Below are positions 42,058 to 48,795 of a stretch of DNA of 48,795 nt, in pieces. Each line of letters opens with the position of its first letter. The first letter of the stretch is position 1. The notes beneath the pieces were generated by a model. The model was not told the origin of the DNA. It saw nothing but the letters and a program-made list of their open reading frames with translations, and made no database searches. The translations under genes and the position numbers were made by a program. This stretch comes from DATFXM01 sp035315885 (GTDB lineage Bacteria; Acidobacteriota; Blastocatellia; UBA7656), in contig DATFXM010000114.1 in the NCBI GenBank assembly GCA_035315885.1, positions 1 through 48,795 of the forward strand. The letters run 5' to 3'.

Positions 42058-44529
42058 CTACTCGTGGTGCAAGGCGACCATCGGTTCAACTCTCGCGGCT
42101 CTGAATGCAGGCACCAGGCAGGCGAATAGGGCTACGGCGAAAAGTACTACGCAGATCGCGGTGAACGTTACCGGATCCGTAGCGCTTACCCCGAACAGTA
42201 GTCCCTGCATGAGTCGCGTCAGAGCCAGCGCCGCGACAAACCCCAACACCAATCCCGCCGCAACGAGCTTGATGCCTGAGCCGACCACCAGCATAAGCAC
42301 GCTTGACTGGCTCGCGCCGAGGGCCATCCGGATGCCAATCTCGCGGGTGCGCTGGGTGACCGCATACGAGAGCACGCCGTAAATGCCTATCGCCGCCAAA
42401 ATGAGAGCGATGCCGGAGAACCCGGCAAACAGATACATGTTCAATTGCCTCTGAGAGACCGACTCCGACAGCAGCGCGTCCATCGTTCTTATGTCATAAA
42501 TTGGTTGCTCCGGGTCGAGAGACTGCACCTGTTCTCTGATCGAGGCCGCAAGACTTGTCGGCTCTACCGATGTCTTGATCGTGAGGTAGAGATTTCTGGC
42601 GGCATTGGCCCGTTGCTCCAATGGAAAATAGACCTGCTCACGACCCTCAAACTTGAGGGCGTACTGCTTCACCTGGTCGATTCCATAGTGATTGATATGG
42701 CCCACAACTCCCACGATCTCGCCCCATCGAGGCTTGTTAGGCCCGTCGAAGCCGACCGCGATTCGTTTTCCGAGCGCATTGCCTTCAGGCCAGAACCTCT
42801 TTTCAAAGGCCTGATCCACAAGCAACACCGGTGGCGCCTTGTCGTTGTCAGCCTCAGTGAACAGTCGGCCCCTTATCAAGTTGATATCCAGAGAAGGGAA
42901 GTAATCGGGCGACACCGCGCGGCGATCCGCCTCGATATATGGATACCCGTTGATCTGATTGAACCGTTCAGAAGTCGACTGATCTTCGACCACCGTGGAA
43001 CCAGAGGCGTAGCTGCCGCTGAGAGGCAGCTGCGTGACCCCTCCGGCTGATATAACGCCTGGAAGCTCTCTTATTTTTGCGAAGAGCTGCCGATAGAACG
43101 GCAAGATCTGCGACTGGTCCTTGTATCTTGACGAAGGCAACGACAGCCTCATTGTCAGCAAGTGATCGGTCCGGTATCCGAGATTGACGTCCAGCAAAGT
43201 CTTGAAACTTCTGATCATGAGCCCCGCACCGGCGAGCAGCACCAAAGCCAGTGCGATCTCTGCAAGAACGAAAATGCTGCGGGCGCGGTTTCTGCCTCCG
43301 GACGAGCCTCTCGAGTTTTCTTTCAGCGAGGAATGAAGGTCGGGACGTGAATTCTGAAACGCCGGCACGAGCCCAAAGAGCATCCCGGTGACCAATGTTA
43401 TGGCAAGGCTGATGAGCACTACTCGCCAGTCCAGTGAAATCTCCTCGAGGCGCGGGGTCTCGCGGGGACCGAGCAGTCGAAATGCCTGTACCCCGACTTG
43501 AGCGAGCACAAGTCCGACCGCGCCGCCAGTCAACGCCAGCACGGCGCTCTCGCTCAGTAGCTGCCGGATCAGTCGGCTTCGACTCGCGCCCAGAGCCATT
43601 CGAACGGCAATTTCTTTTTCTCGAACCGTCGAACGAGCCAAAAGCAGGTTTGCGATGTTTGCACAGGCGATGAGCAGCACAAACAGCACCGCAGCAAGCA
43701 GAGCAAACAGAGCAGGTCTGATGTTGCCGACTACTTCATCCAGCATTGGGACGAGATAGAGCCCCCATCCGCTCCCTTCCGGATAATTATTGGGAAACTG
43801 CTGCTGGAGATTTGCGGCCAGTTGAGCAAGGTCCGCGGCTGCGGCGTCGAGAGTCACACCAGGCATGGGTCTGGCTATGACCTCCAAATAGTGACTGCCG
43901 CGGTTGTTGGGACTGGCAGTGTTGATTGCCAGTGGAGTCCAGAGGTCTTCCTTTGCTGGATAGTTGAACCCTGCCGGCAACACCCCCACAATCGTAACGT
44001 TCGCTCCGTTGACACCAACGGTCCTACCGATGATCTCGGGGTCCGAGGCGAATCTTTGTTTCCACAGGGCGTGACTAAGAATTGCTACCTGGTCGTGACC
44101 GGGTTGATCATCTTCGCTGGAAAAGGTTCTGCCCAATATCGGGTTGATTCCCAGGATTTCGAAGAATCCGGCGCTAACGTTGGCGTTGTTTACCCGGACC
44201 GGCTCGCCTGCACCGGTAAGGTTGGCTCCGTCTGCTGAGAAAGCGGCGATGTCCTCGAACGAGGAGACCTGTTGTCTCAATTCGAGGAACTCCGGTTCGG
44301 AGATCCAGTTTTTCGGGATACCCTGCTTATCGAACTGGCCCCATACGCGAACGAGGCGATTTGGCTCCTTGAACGGGAGAGGACGCAACAGGACCGAATT
44401 GATCACGCTGAAGATCGCCGCGTTGGCGCCGATGCTCAGAGCCATGACGGAAACGGCGATAAACGTGAATCCTGGATCTTTCCGAAAGAGTCTGAGGCCG
44501 TAGCGAAAGTCGCGCAGTAAGTGATCCAT
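42058..44529 (-). CDS. ADOP-type ABC transporter permease (paralogue)
   Basis: 823 residues from the ATG at 44529, starting MDHLLRDFRYGLRLFRKDPG. A frame from 44613 would read through a heptad repeat and is rejected. The layout equals that of the neighbouring permease: MacB-like periplasmic domain, four helices, then a duplicated FtsX-type unit ending LFACLVPAFRAARVEPMVALH. LLARSTVREKEIAVRMALGA and YAVTQRTREIGIRMALGAS are the cytoplasmic coupling loops. MacB-superfamily permeases couple ATP hydrolysis to mechanical work on substrates in the periplasm. The start codon abuts the repeat, so no Shine-Dalgarno is visible. It lies between the ATPase and permease genes of the same strand. Confidence 0.92.
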   Translation of the reverse strand: MDHLLRDFRYGLRLFRKDPGFTFIAVSVMALSIGANAAIFSVINSVLLRPLPFKEPNRLVRVWGQFDKQGIPKNWISEPEFLELRQQVSSFEDIAAFSADGANLTGAGEPVRVNNANVSAGFFEILGINPILGRTFSSEDDQPGHDQVAILSHALWKQRFASDPEIIGRTVGVNGANVTIVGVLPAGFNYPAKEDLWTPLAINTASPNNRGSHYLEVIARPMPGVTLDAAAADLAQLAANLQQQFPNNYPEGSGWGLYLVPMLDEVVGNIRPALFALLAAVLFVLLIACANIANLLLARSTVREKEIAVRMALGASRSRLIRQLLSESAVLALTGGAVGLVLAQVGVQAFRLLGPRETPRLEEISLDWRVVLISLAITLVTGMLFGLVPAFQNSRPDLHSSLKENSRGSSGGRNRARSIFVLAEIALALVLLAGAGLMIRSFKTLLDVNLGYRTDHLLTMRLSLPSSRYKDQSQILPFYRQLFAKIRELPGVISAGGVTQLPLSGSYASGSTVVEDQSTSERFNQINGYPYIEADRRAVSPDYFPSLDINLIRGRLFTEADNDKAPPVLLVDQAFEKRFWPEGNALGKRIAVGFDGPNKPRWGEIVGVVGHINHYGIDQVKQYALKFEGREQVYFPLEQRANAARNLYLTIKTSVEPTSLAASIREQVQSLDPEQPIYDIRTMDALLSESVSQRQLNMYLFAGFSGIALILAAIGIYGVLSYAVTQRTREIGIRMALGASQSSVLMLVVGSGIKLVAAGLVLGFVAALALTRLMQGLLFGVSATDPVTFTAICVVLFAVALFACLVPAFRAARVEPMVALHHE

Positions 44530-44665
44530 GAGAGTTCCGAGTGCTGAGTGCTGAGTACTTGGTACTGAGTGCTGAGTACGTCTTGTGCGGGCACTCAGCC
44601 TACCACTTCTCACACCTAAACTCGGGGCAAAGAACTCAGCACTCGGTGCTCAGCACTCAGCACTT
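44530..44665. repeat. Intergenic heptad inverted repeat, AGTGCTG/CTCAGCA type (site J)
   Basis: Left arm: AGTGCTGAGTGCTGAGTACTTGG (44540-44562) and a second unit. Right arm (44636-44664): CTCAGCA heptads interrupted by CTCGGTG. It fills the 135-base gap exactly: on minus it begins at the ATPase stop (TGA 44667-44665) and ends one base before the permease ATG. Confidence 0.85.
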
Positions 44666-45381
44666 CATTGATAGGCCACCTGAACTTTTTCACTCATCTC
44701 GTCCACTACGCGCCCGTCGAACAAATGAACCGATCGGTCGGCATGAGCTGCGTATCGCGGATCGTGAGTGACCATGCAGATGGTCGCGCCCTGTTTATGG
44801 AGCTCGCTAAGCAGTTCCATCACTGCTTCGCCATTTGTGGAATCCAGATTCCCGGTGGGCTCGTCGGCCAGCAAAATTGCGGGGTCTCCGGCAACTGCGC
44901 GGGCGACCGCCACTCGTTGCTGTTGTCCGCCCGAAAGCTGGGACGGCAGATGTTTTTCACGATGTGCCATGCCTACGCGTTCGAGCGCCTCCCGAACTCT
45001 GGATCGTCGCTCCGATGTTCTCATACCGCGGTAGGTCAGCGGAAGCTCGACGTTCTCGAAGACTGTCAAGTCTCCAATCAGATTAAAACTTTGAAAAATG
45101 AACCCGACTTCCCGGTTCCGAATCCGCGCCCGCTCGCTCAGGCTCAGATCAGACACCGAGTGTCCGTTCAACGAGTAACTTCCTTCGCTTGGTGTATCGA
45201 GCAACCCGAGAATTGATAAAAGGGTCGACTTGCCGCACCCTGAAGGGCCGGCAATGGCGATGTATTCGCCTCTGTTTATATCCAGGTGTATCCCGGCGAG
45301 CGCGTGTGTTTCGACCTCGTCCGTCAGGAAGACCTTGGTTACTCCCTCTAGCCTGAGTAACGGCTGAGCGTTAGCAGTCAT
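44665..45381 (-). CDS. ABC transporter ATP-binding protein, MacB/LolD type
   Basis: 238 residues. Walker A GPSGCGKST (45-53), Q-loop FIFQSFNLIGDL (about 95-106), signature LSGGQQQR (149-156), Walker B ILLADEPT (169-176) and H-loop MVTHDPRYA. The FQSFNLIGDLTVFENVELPL stretch is characteristic of the LolD/MacB subgroup. It likely energises the two permeases downstream on the same strand, forming a MacB-like export or envelope-stress pump. GGAGG at 45391-45395 is 9 bases before the ATG. A heptad repeat follows its stop directly. Assigning a function such as lipoprotein release or drug export is not possible from sequence. Confidence 0.95.
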   Translation of the reverse strand: MTANAQPLLRLEGVTKVFLTDEVETHALAGIHLDINRGEYIAIAGPSGCGKSTLLSILGLLDTPSEGSYSLNGHSVSDLSLSERARIRNREVGFIFQSFNLIGDLTVFENVELPLTYRGMRTSERRSRVREALERVGMAHREKHLPSQLSGGQQQRVAVARAVAGDPAILLADEPTGNLDSTNGEAVMELLSELHKQGATICMVTHDPRYAAHADRSVHLFDGRVVDEMSEKVQVAYQ

Positions 45382-45808
45382 TCAGTTCTACCTCCGGTCC
45401 AAAATCGTCGTTGAGCGGAGCTGCCTGCGCGGAGTATTTCTTTTTTCTTATTTTGCGTCGTATTCAAGAGCTCGCTTCCAGAAACGTCCCCGATCTTTTA
45501 CTACGTTGGGGTAACTACAATTCGGTGCAAAGCTTAAAGGAACCATGTACACTCTGATGGTTCAGGCACGTTCAGTAAGTGGCGGCACGCCGGAAAAGGT
45601 TGCAAACTTTCTCGGCCGATTCAGATATCGGAACGCCTGCCGGTTTGCGCTCGTAACCGACGCTGGACAGGTCGACCCCGTCAGAGCCGGTTCGTCGGGA
45701 CAGTTGACGACCTTTTCGACCCGGACTGCTTTCTTGGAACGGGGTTCAGGATTCTGAAACCTTTGAGGTTTGCGCGTCACTTACTGGTGGACTGAGGATG
45801 AGGCGCGA
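45382..45808. other. Divergent intergenic region between ABC ATPase and sigma factor
   Basis: 427 bases. It contains an inverted sequence GGTTCAGGATTCTGAAACC (45743-45761) close to the sigma gene, a possible operator or small hairpin. A 70-codon plus-strand frame at 45545-45757 is open but has no recognisable product and is opposed by an equally long minus-strand frame, so I do not call it. I could not assign a confident promoter for either flanking gene. Confidence 0.4.
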
Positions 45809-46429
45809 ATGGTAAACGCTATCAGCCTGGTCGGCCGGACAAGCGGACGCGCCGGGGCGTTGATGGACAGCTCACGAGAACTGACAGAACGCGCTCGGAG
45901 TGGCGATCAGGAGGCATTCCGCCTGATTTTCGAACGTTACGTCCGACCCATCATCAGCTTTATTTATGACATGGTGGGCCAGCGGGATCTCGCCGAAGAG
46001 CTCGCTCAGGAAACGTTTGTCAGGGCGTACAAGAGCCTTCAGGGATTGAAGGACGAGACTAAGCTCTCCACCTGGCTGTTCGGCATCGCGAAGAACGTCG
46101 CCCGCGAGTCTTTGAGGTCACGGATAAAGGACCAACGGAGAGTTGAGATGGAGGACGGAAGAGTTCTTGAGTTGAGCGATCGAAAGCTGCCGCCAGATCG
46201 CGAATTGCTCGACCGGGAACTCAATAATGTCATCCACGGAGCGCTTGGGGAGCTGGACGAAGATAAGCGGCTGGTGTTCACGCTGAAAGTTTTTCAGCAG
46301 CGCAGCTACGAAGAGATCGCGGAAATCACCGGGTTCTCTATCGCCAAGCTCAAGACCGATCTGCATCGGGCCCGCGCGGAAATGAGACGCAGAATCCAGC
46401 CGTATTTGGGAGTCAGCTATGAACTGTGA
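45809..46429 (+). CDS. ECF RNA polymerase sigma factor
   Basis: About 206 residues. Region 2: LIFERYVRPIISFIYDMVGQ, DLAEELAQETFVRAYKSL and LSTWLFGIAKNVARESL. Region 4: LDEDKRLVFTLKVFQQRSYE with EIAEITGFSIAKLKTDLHRA as the helix-turn-helix for -35 recognition. No region 3, as expected for an ECF factor. GAGG 5 bases before the ATG at 45809 supports that start; an ATG at 45863 would give the more usual 188 residues, and a TTG at 45770 has no good site. It overlaps the anti-sigma gene by 11 bases, typical of an ECF/anti-sigma pair. The genes downstream (DUF4097, exported protein) are candidate regulon members. Confidence 0.93.
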   Translation: MVNAISLVGRTSGRAGALMDSSRELTERARSGDQEAFRLIFERYVRPIISFIYDMVGQRDLAEELAQETFVRAYKSLQGLKDETKLSTWLFGIAKNVARESLRSRIKDQRRVEMEDGRVLELSDRKLPPDRELLDRELNNVIHGALGELDEDKRLVFTLKVFQQRSYEEIAEITGFSIAKLKTDLHRARAEMRRRIQPYLGVSYEL

Positions 46430-47267
46430 CGAATGCCGGTTGATACTTGAAGATTACTTTGATGGCGTACTCGACCCAATGCCGGCCGAGAAGGTGCACG
46501 CGCATATCAAGACGTGCAATGACTGTTTTACCGCCTACGAGATGATCGGGGCTGAACACGCTCTATACGAACGCTACGAGCGGAACATCGAAGTTACGCC
46601 TGCCCTGTGGGCCGCCATCGAGAAACGAATTGACAATGGAATTGATAAGCGCATTGCCGTCGAATCAGCAGTCGAAAACCAGCGTCGGCCCGGACTTCTG
46701 CAGTCTTGGCTTGCCGCGTTCCGGTCGATGCACTTCAGCCCGGCGCTGGTCGCAGCGATGATCCTGGTTGCGATTGGTTTGACCGTGGTTGTGACGCGCG
46801 TCCTGGAATCGAAGCGTCAGACCAGTACTACTGTGGCGAGAACTGATGAGGGCACACCAAGCGCCGACGACAGCAACTCAGGCAGCCGCGATCATTCGGC
46901 TGCACCGCCGACCGAGGGACCGGGGCTATCACCAGTGAAACAGGTAGCAGAAGTGCGGAAACCCACGCTTGGTTCGAACCGTCCTGCGGAACGGAGCGCT
47001 CCTACTCCCGCCCAACTGATTCGTGAAGCCGAGCAGAAATACCTGACCGCAATTGCGATTCTTTCTAAAGATGTTGATCGGCGCAAATCGTCGCTTGATC
47101 CGGAAGCCCGAACGAGGCTTGAAACTACGCTGGCGATCATCGACAACACGATCGAAGAAACTCGACAGGCGGCGCGAAAGAACCCGGACGATCCGATCGC
47201 GCTTCAGTATCTGCTTGCCTCATATTCGAAAAAGGTCGATGTGCTGAGGGAGATGGCGAGAGAGTGA
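46419..47267 (+). CDS. Zinc-finger anti-sigma factor
   Basis: 282 residues. The N-terminal zf-HC2 (ZAS) motif has Cys3, Cys6 and His29-x3-Cys33-x2-Cys36 (HAHIKTCNDC), the standard anti-sigma zinc-binding arrangement, sometimes redox sensitive. A single membrane helix is at about 109-128 (LVAAMILVAIGLTVVV). The periplasmic part is a Ser/Pro-rich linker and a helical end (SLDPEARTRLETTLAIIDNT; ALQYLLASYSKKVDVLREMA), possibly coiled-coil. It would hold the sigma factor at the membrane and release it on an envelope signal. The gene overlaps the sigma gene at its start, and its TGA overlaps the next gene's GTG. Confidence 0.92.
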   Translation: MNCDECRLILEDYFDGVLDPMPAEKVHAHIKTCNDCFTAYEMIGAEHALYERYERNIEVTPALWAAIEKRIDNGIDKRIAVESAVENQRRPGLLQSWLAAFRSMHFSPALVAAMILVAIGLTVVVTRVLESKRQTSTTVARTDEGTPSADDSNSGSRDHSAAPPTEGPGLSPVKQVAEVRKPTLGSNRPAERSAPTPAQLIREAEQKYLTAIAILSKDVDRRKSSLDPEARTRLETTLAIIDNTIEETRQAARKNPDDPIALQYLLASYSKKVDVLREMARE

Positions 47268-48664
47268 AGACGCATATGTCCAAGACGAGGTTCATACAAT
47301 TAATTCTCCTGGCGGCGACCTGCGCTAGTGCGGCGCTCGGCTTCCAGGCGCCGGCTCCGCCTTACCAGGCGCCGGCGGTGCCCAAGCCGGCGCGTTCGAA
47401 GCAGGCGATTCCGCCTGCCCCGGCGCGCCTTCGGTCCCGTGCAATCAGCATCGCCGTTCCGCCGTGTCCGCCGGCGCCCGACATGACTTCAGCGCCTGTT
47501 CAGCCGGCGCCCGTACAGTCTCTAAGAGTCGCTCCTCGAGCCGTCGTTGTAGCTCCAACGCCGCCGGCGCCCGCCGCACTTCCTGGTGCAAAGAGCATAT
47601 GGGCGGCACCGGACCAGGAGTTCGCTACACCCCCGCAAACTCCGAAGCCGACCCAAAGGCCCGCGCCGAGGCCGGTGCCTGCACCTCCCGCTCCGGCCAG
47701 GCGTGAGGATTCCGGTCAATACGAGCCTGTGGTAGTTCCCCTTGCAAAAGGCGGGACTGTATTTATCAGGGCGCGCTCGGGTGAAATCAGGGTGACCGGA
47801 TGGGATTCGGACAAAGTGGAAGCGAGCGCTTCCAGCGACGAAGGACGAGAGAAGGTCGAGGCTACAGTAGCCAACGAACGGACGGTGACCCTGACGTCTA
47901 CCGGGGCATTTCGCAGGAGAGACGTAACGATTCGCGTCAAGGTGCCACGCTACGCGGAGGTCGAGACGCTGGATAGCGGGCAAGCGGAAATTCGTGTATC
48001 GGATGTTGATGGAGGGGTTGTCATTCGAACCGGTAACGGAGACGTGATCGCCGAACGCGTTGGCGCCGTCAAAGTTCAACGCACCAACGGCGACGTCACT
48101 CTGCGCGCAGTGAAGGGCGAAGTGGTGGCGAAGACGTTGCACGGTGACCTGCTGGTTGAAGGAGCAGGCGGCTCGGTGGATCTTTCGACCGCAAATGGCG
48201 ATCTCGTGGTGCGAAACGGCGGCGGTAACGTGCGTGCAAACAGTGCAACCGGTGACGTCGAGATTAAATGCGCTAAAGGCCGAGTTGACGCGGCGAGCGC
48301 TAGCGGATCGATCACGATAATCGGAGCTGGTGGAAGCGTGGAAGCTAGCACTGCAAGCGGAGACGTTTCCTTCGCGGGCCCGATTCGTTCTGACGGCGTC
48401 TACCGCCTCAAAACCGTTGCGGGCGATGTGCAGTTTACGCTGCCGTCGGATACGCCTGGATTTACCGCAACACTGATCACCTACAATGGCGGGATTGAAA
48501 CTGCCTTTCCCATAAAGGCCAACTCTTCGGTTGTGGGAAGCGGCGTCAACAAGAGCATCACCGGAGTCTACGGAAACGGTGGGGCTCAGCTCACTCTGGA
48601 TTCGTTCAGCGGTGAAGTCCGTATTCTGAAGGGTACCGCGGAGGTTTCGCACCTCTGCAAATAG
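47264..48664 (+). CDS. Exported DUF4097-domain protein (adhesin-like beta-helix)
   Basis: 466 residues from the GTG at 47264 (GTGA overlap with the anti-sigma stop); an ATG at 47276 is an alternative. A signal peptide follows (MSKTRFIQLILLAATCASAA). Residues about 28-155 are Pro/Ala-rich (PAPPAPARREDSGQYEP near the end), a flexible stalk. The rest is a DUF4097 beta-helix with short rungs of the type GNGDVIAERVGAVKVQRTNG, GNVRANSATGDVEIK and GSITIIGAGGSVEASTASG. In other bacteria DUF4097 proteins are often next to anti-sigma or PspC-like regulators. The position directly after ECF/anti-sigma genes suggests that the surface stress response controls this protein. Confidence 0.85.
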   Translation: MKTHMSKTRFIQLILLAATCASAALGFQAPAPPYQAPAVPKPARSKQAIPPAPARLRSRAISIAVPPCPPAPDMTSAPVQPAPVQSLRVAPRAVVVAPTPPAPAALPGAKSIWAAPDQEFATPPQTPKPTQRPAPRPVPAPPAPARREDSGQYEPVVVPLAKGGTVFIRARSGEIRVTGWDSDKVEASASSDEGREKVEATVANERTVTLTSTGAFRRRDVTIRVKVPRYAEVETLDSGQAEIRVSDVDGGVVIRTGNGDVIAERVGAVKVQRTNGDVTLRAVKGEVVAKTLHGDLLVEGAGGSVDLSTANGDLVVRNGGGNVRANSATGDVEIKCAKGRVDAASASGSITIIGAGGSVEASTASGDVSFAGPIRSDGVYRLKTVAGDVQFTLPSDTPGFTATLITYNGGIETAFPIKANSSVVGSGVNKSITGVYGNGGAQLTLDSFSGEVRILKGTAEVSHLCK

Positions 48665-48730
48665 TCAGGCGCAGATGTGGCTTGTCTTTGAGGAGATGAA
48701 GAAACGAGACGTGACAAGGAGGATGATTCG

Positions 48731-48795
48731 ATGAAGACGAGATTGACAGCGGTGTTGATTGCCTTCGCGCTGCTCGCCGCAAGCGCGATGGCGGG
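48731..48795 (+). CDS. Start of an exported protein (3' truncated by window edge)
   Basis: The ATG at 48731 is 8 bases after AGGAGG (48717-48722), an ideal ribosome site. Only the first 21 codons are visible: MKTRLTAVLIAFALLAASAM and on, which is a Sec signal peptide (basic n-region, Leu/Ala-rich core, AxA-like end). The mature part lies outside the window, so the product is unknown. It is likely the next member of the ECF-sigma gene group. Confidence 0.75.
   Translation, partial: MKTRLTAVLIAFALLAASAMA

Noticed and set aside
45545..45757. 70-codon plus-strand frame between the ABC ATPase and sigma genes
   Set aside because: No domain or signal peptide, a ribosome site too close to the ATG, and an equal frame on the other strand.
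47522..48652. Long minus-strand open frame opposite the DUF4097 gene
   Set aside because: Shadow frame; the plus-strand product has signal peptide, stalk and beta-helix rungs.

Overview
The window reads as a chromosomal piece of an acidobacterium, most likely Blastocatellia or a close relative. The evidence is lineage-typical families rather than any RNA gene: two VWFA proteins of the Acidobacterial type, two large ADOP-type permeases, BACON-repeat surface proteins, a FecR/DUF6600 protein and a DUF4097 protein behind an ECF sigma factor. Coding density is high. No rRNA, tRNA, CRISPR array, prophage or transposase gene was recognised.

Layout. 1-570 is the tail of a probable secreted subtilase with BACON domains. 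774-3592 is a pyrimidine operon, pyrR-pyrB-pyrC. 3694-8709 (minus) is a giant FG-GAP, beta-helix and 8xBACON surface protein. 9033-12523 (minus) is the haem cluster hemE-hemH-hemG, preceded on the same strand by a 3-methyladenine DNA glycosylase. mgtE and a small Tic20-like membrane protein follow on plus. 15594-22554 (minus) holds a CPBP protease, two VWFA proteins, the FecR/DUF6600 protein and hemD. 22919-36278 (plus) holds a basic-tailed TPR protein, yvcK, glmU-glmS, an NtrB/NtrC-like two-component pair, two small exported or anchored proteins, a cysteine hydrolase, a PcrA/UvrD helicase and an orphan PolX-like helix-hairpin-helix protein. 36317-38427 (minus) is a pair of unknown genes. A LolA-like protein follows, then an ABC ATPase with two ADOP permeases (minus). 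The window closes with ECF sigma, zinc-finger anti-sigma, DUF4097 protein and the start of another exported protein.

How the genes fit together: pyrRBC (UMP synthesis), hemD/E/H/G (haem) and glmU/glmS with yvcK (UDP-GlcNAc and carbon flux to the wall) are housekeeping. Much of the rest faces the envelope.

The most unusual feature is a dispersed set of intergenic repeats. At least ten gaps contain short tandem repeats with a 7-bp period (types CTCAGAA, CTCAGCA, CAGTAGG/CAGTATG, ACCCGAA/ACCCTAA). Most are arranged as inverted arms able to fold into long hairpins, and many are flush with a stop codon. The heptad sequence differs between sites but the period, architecture and placement are the same.
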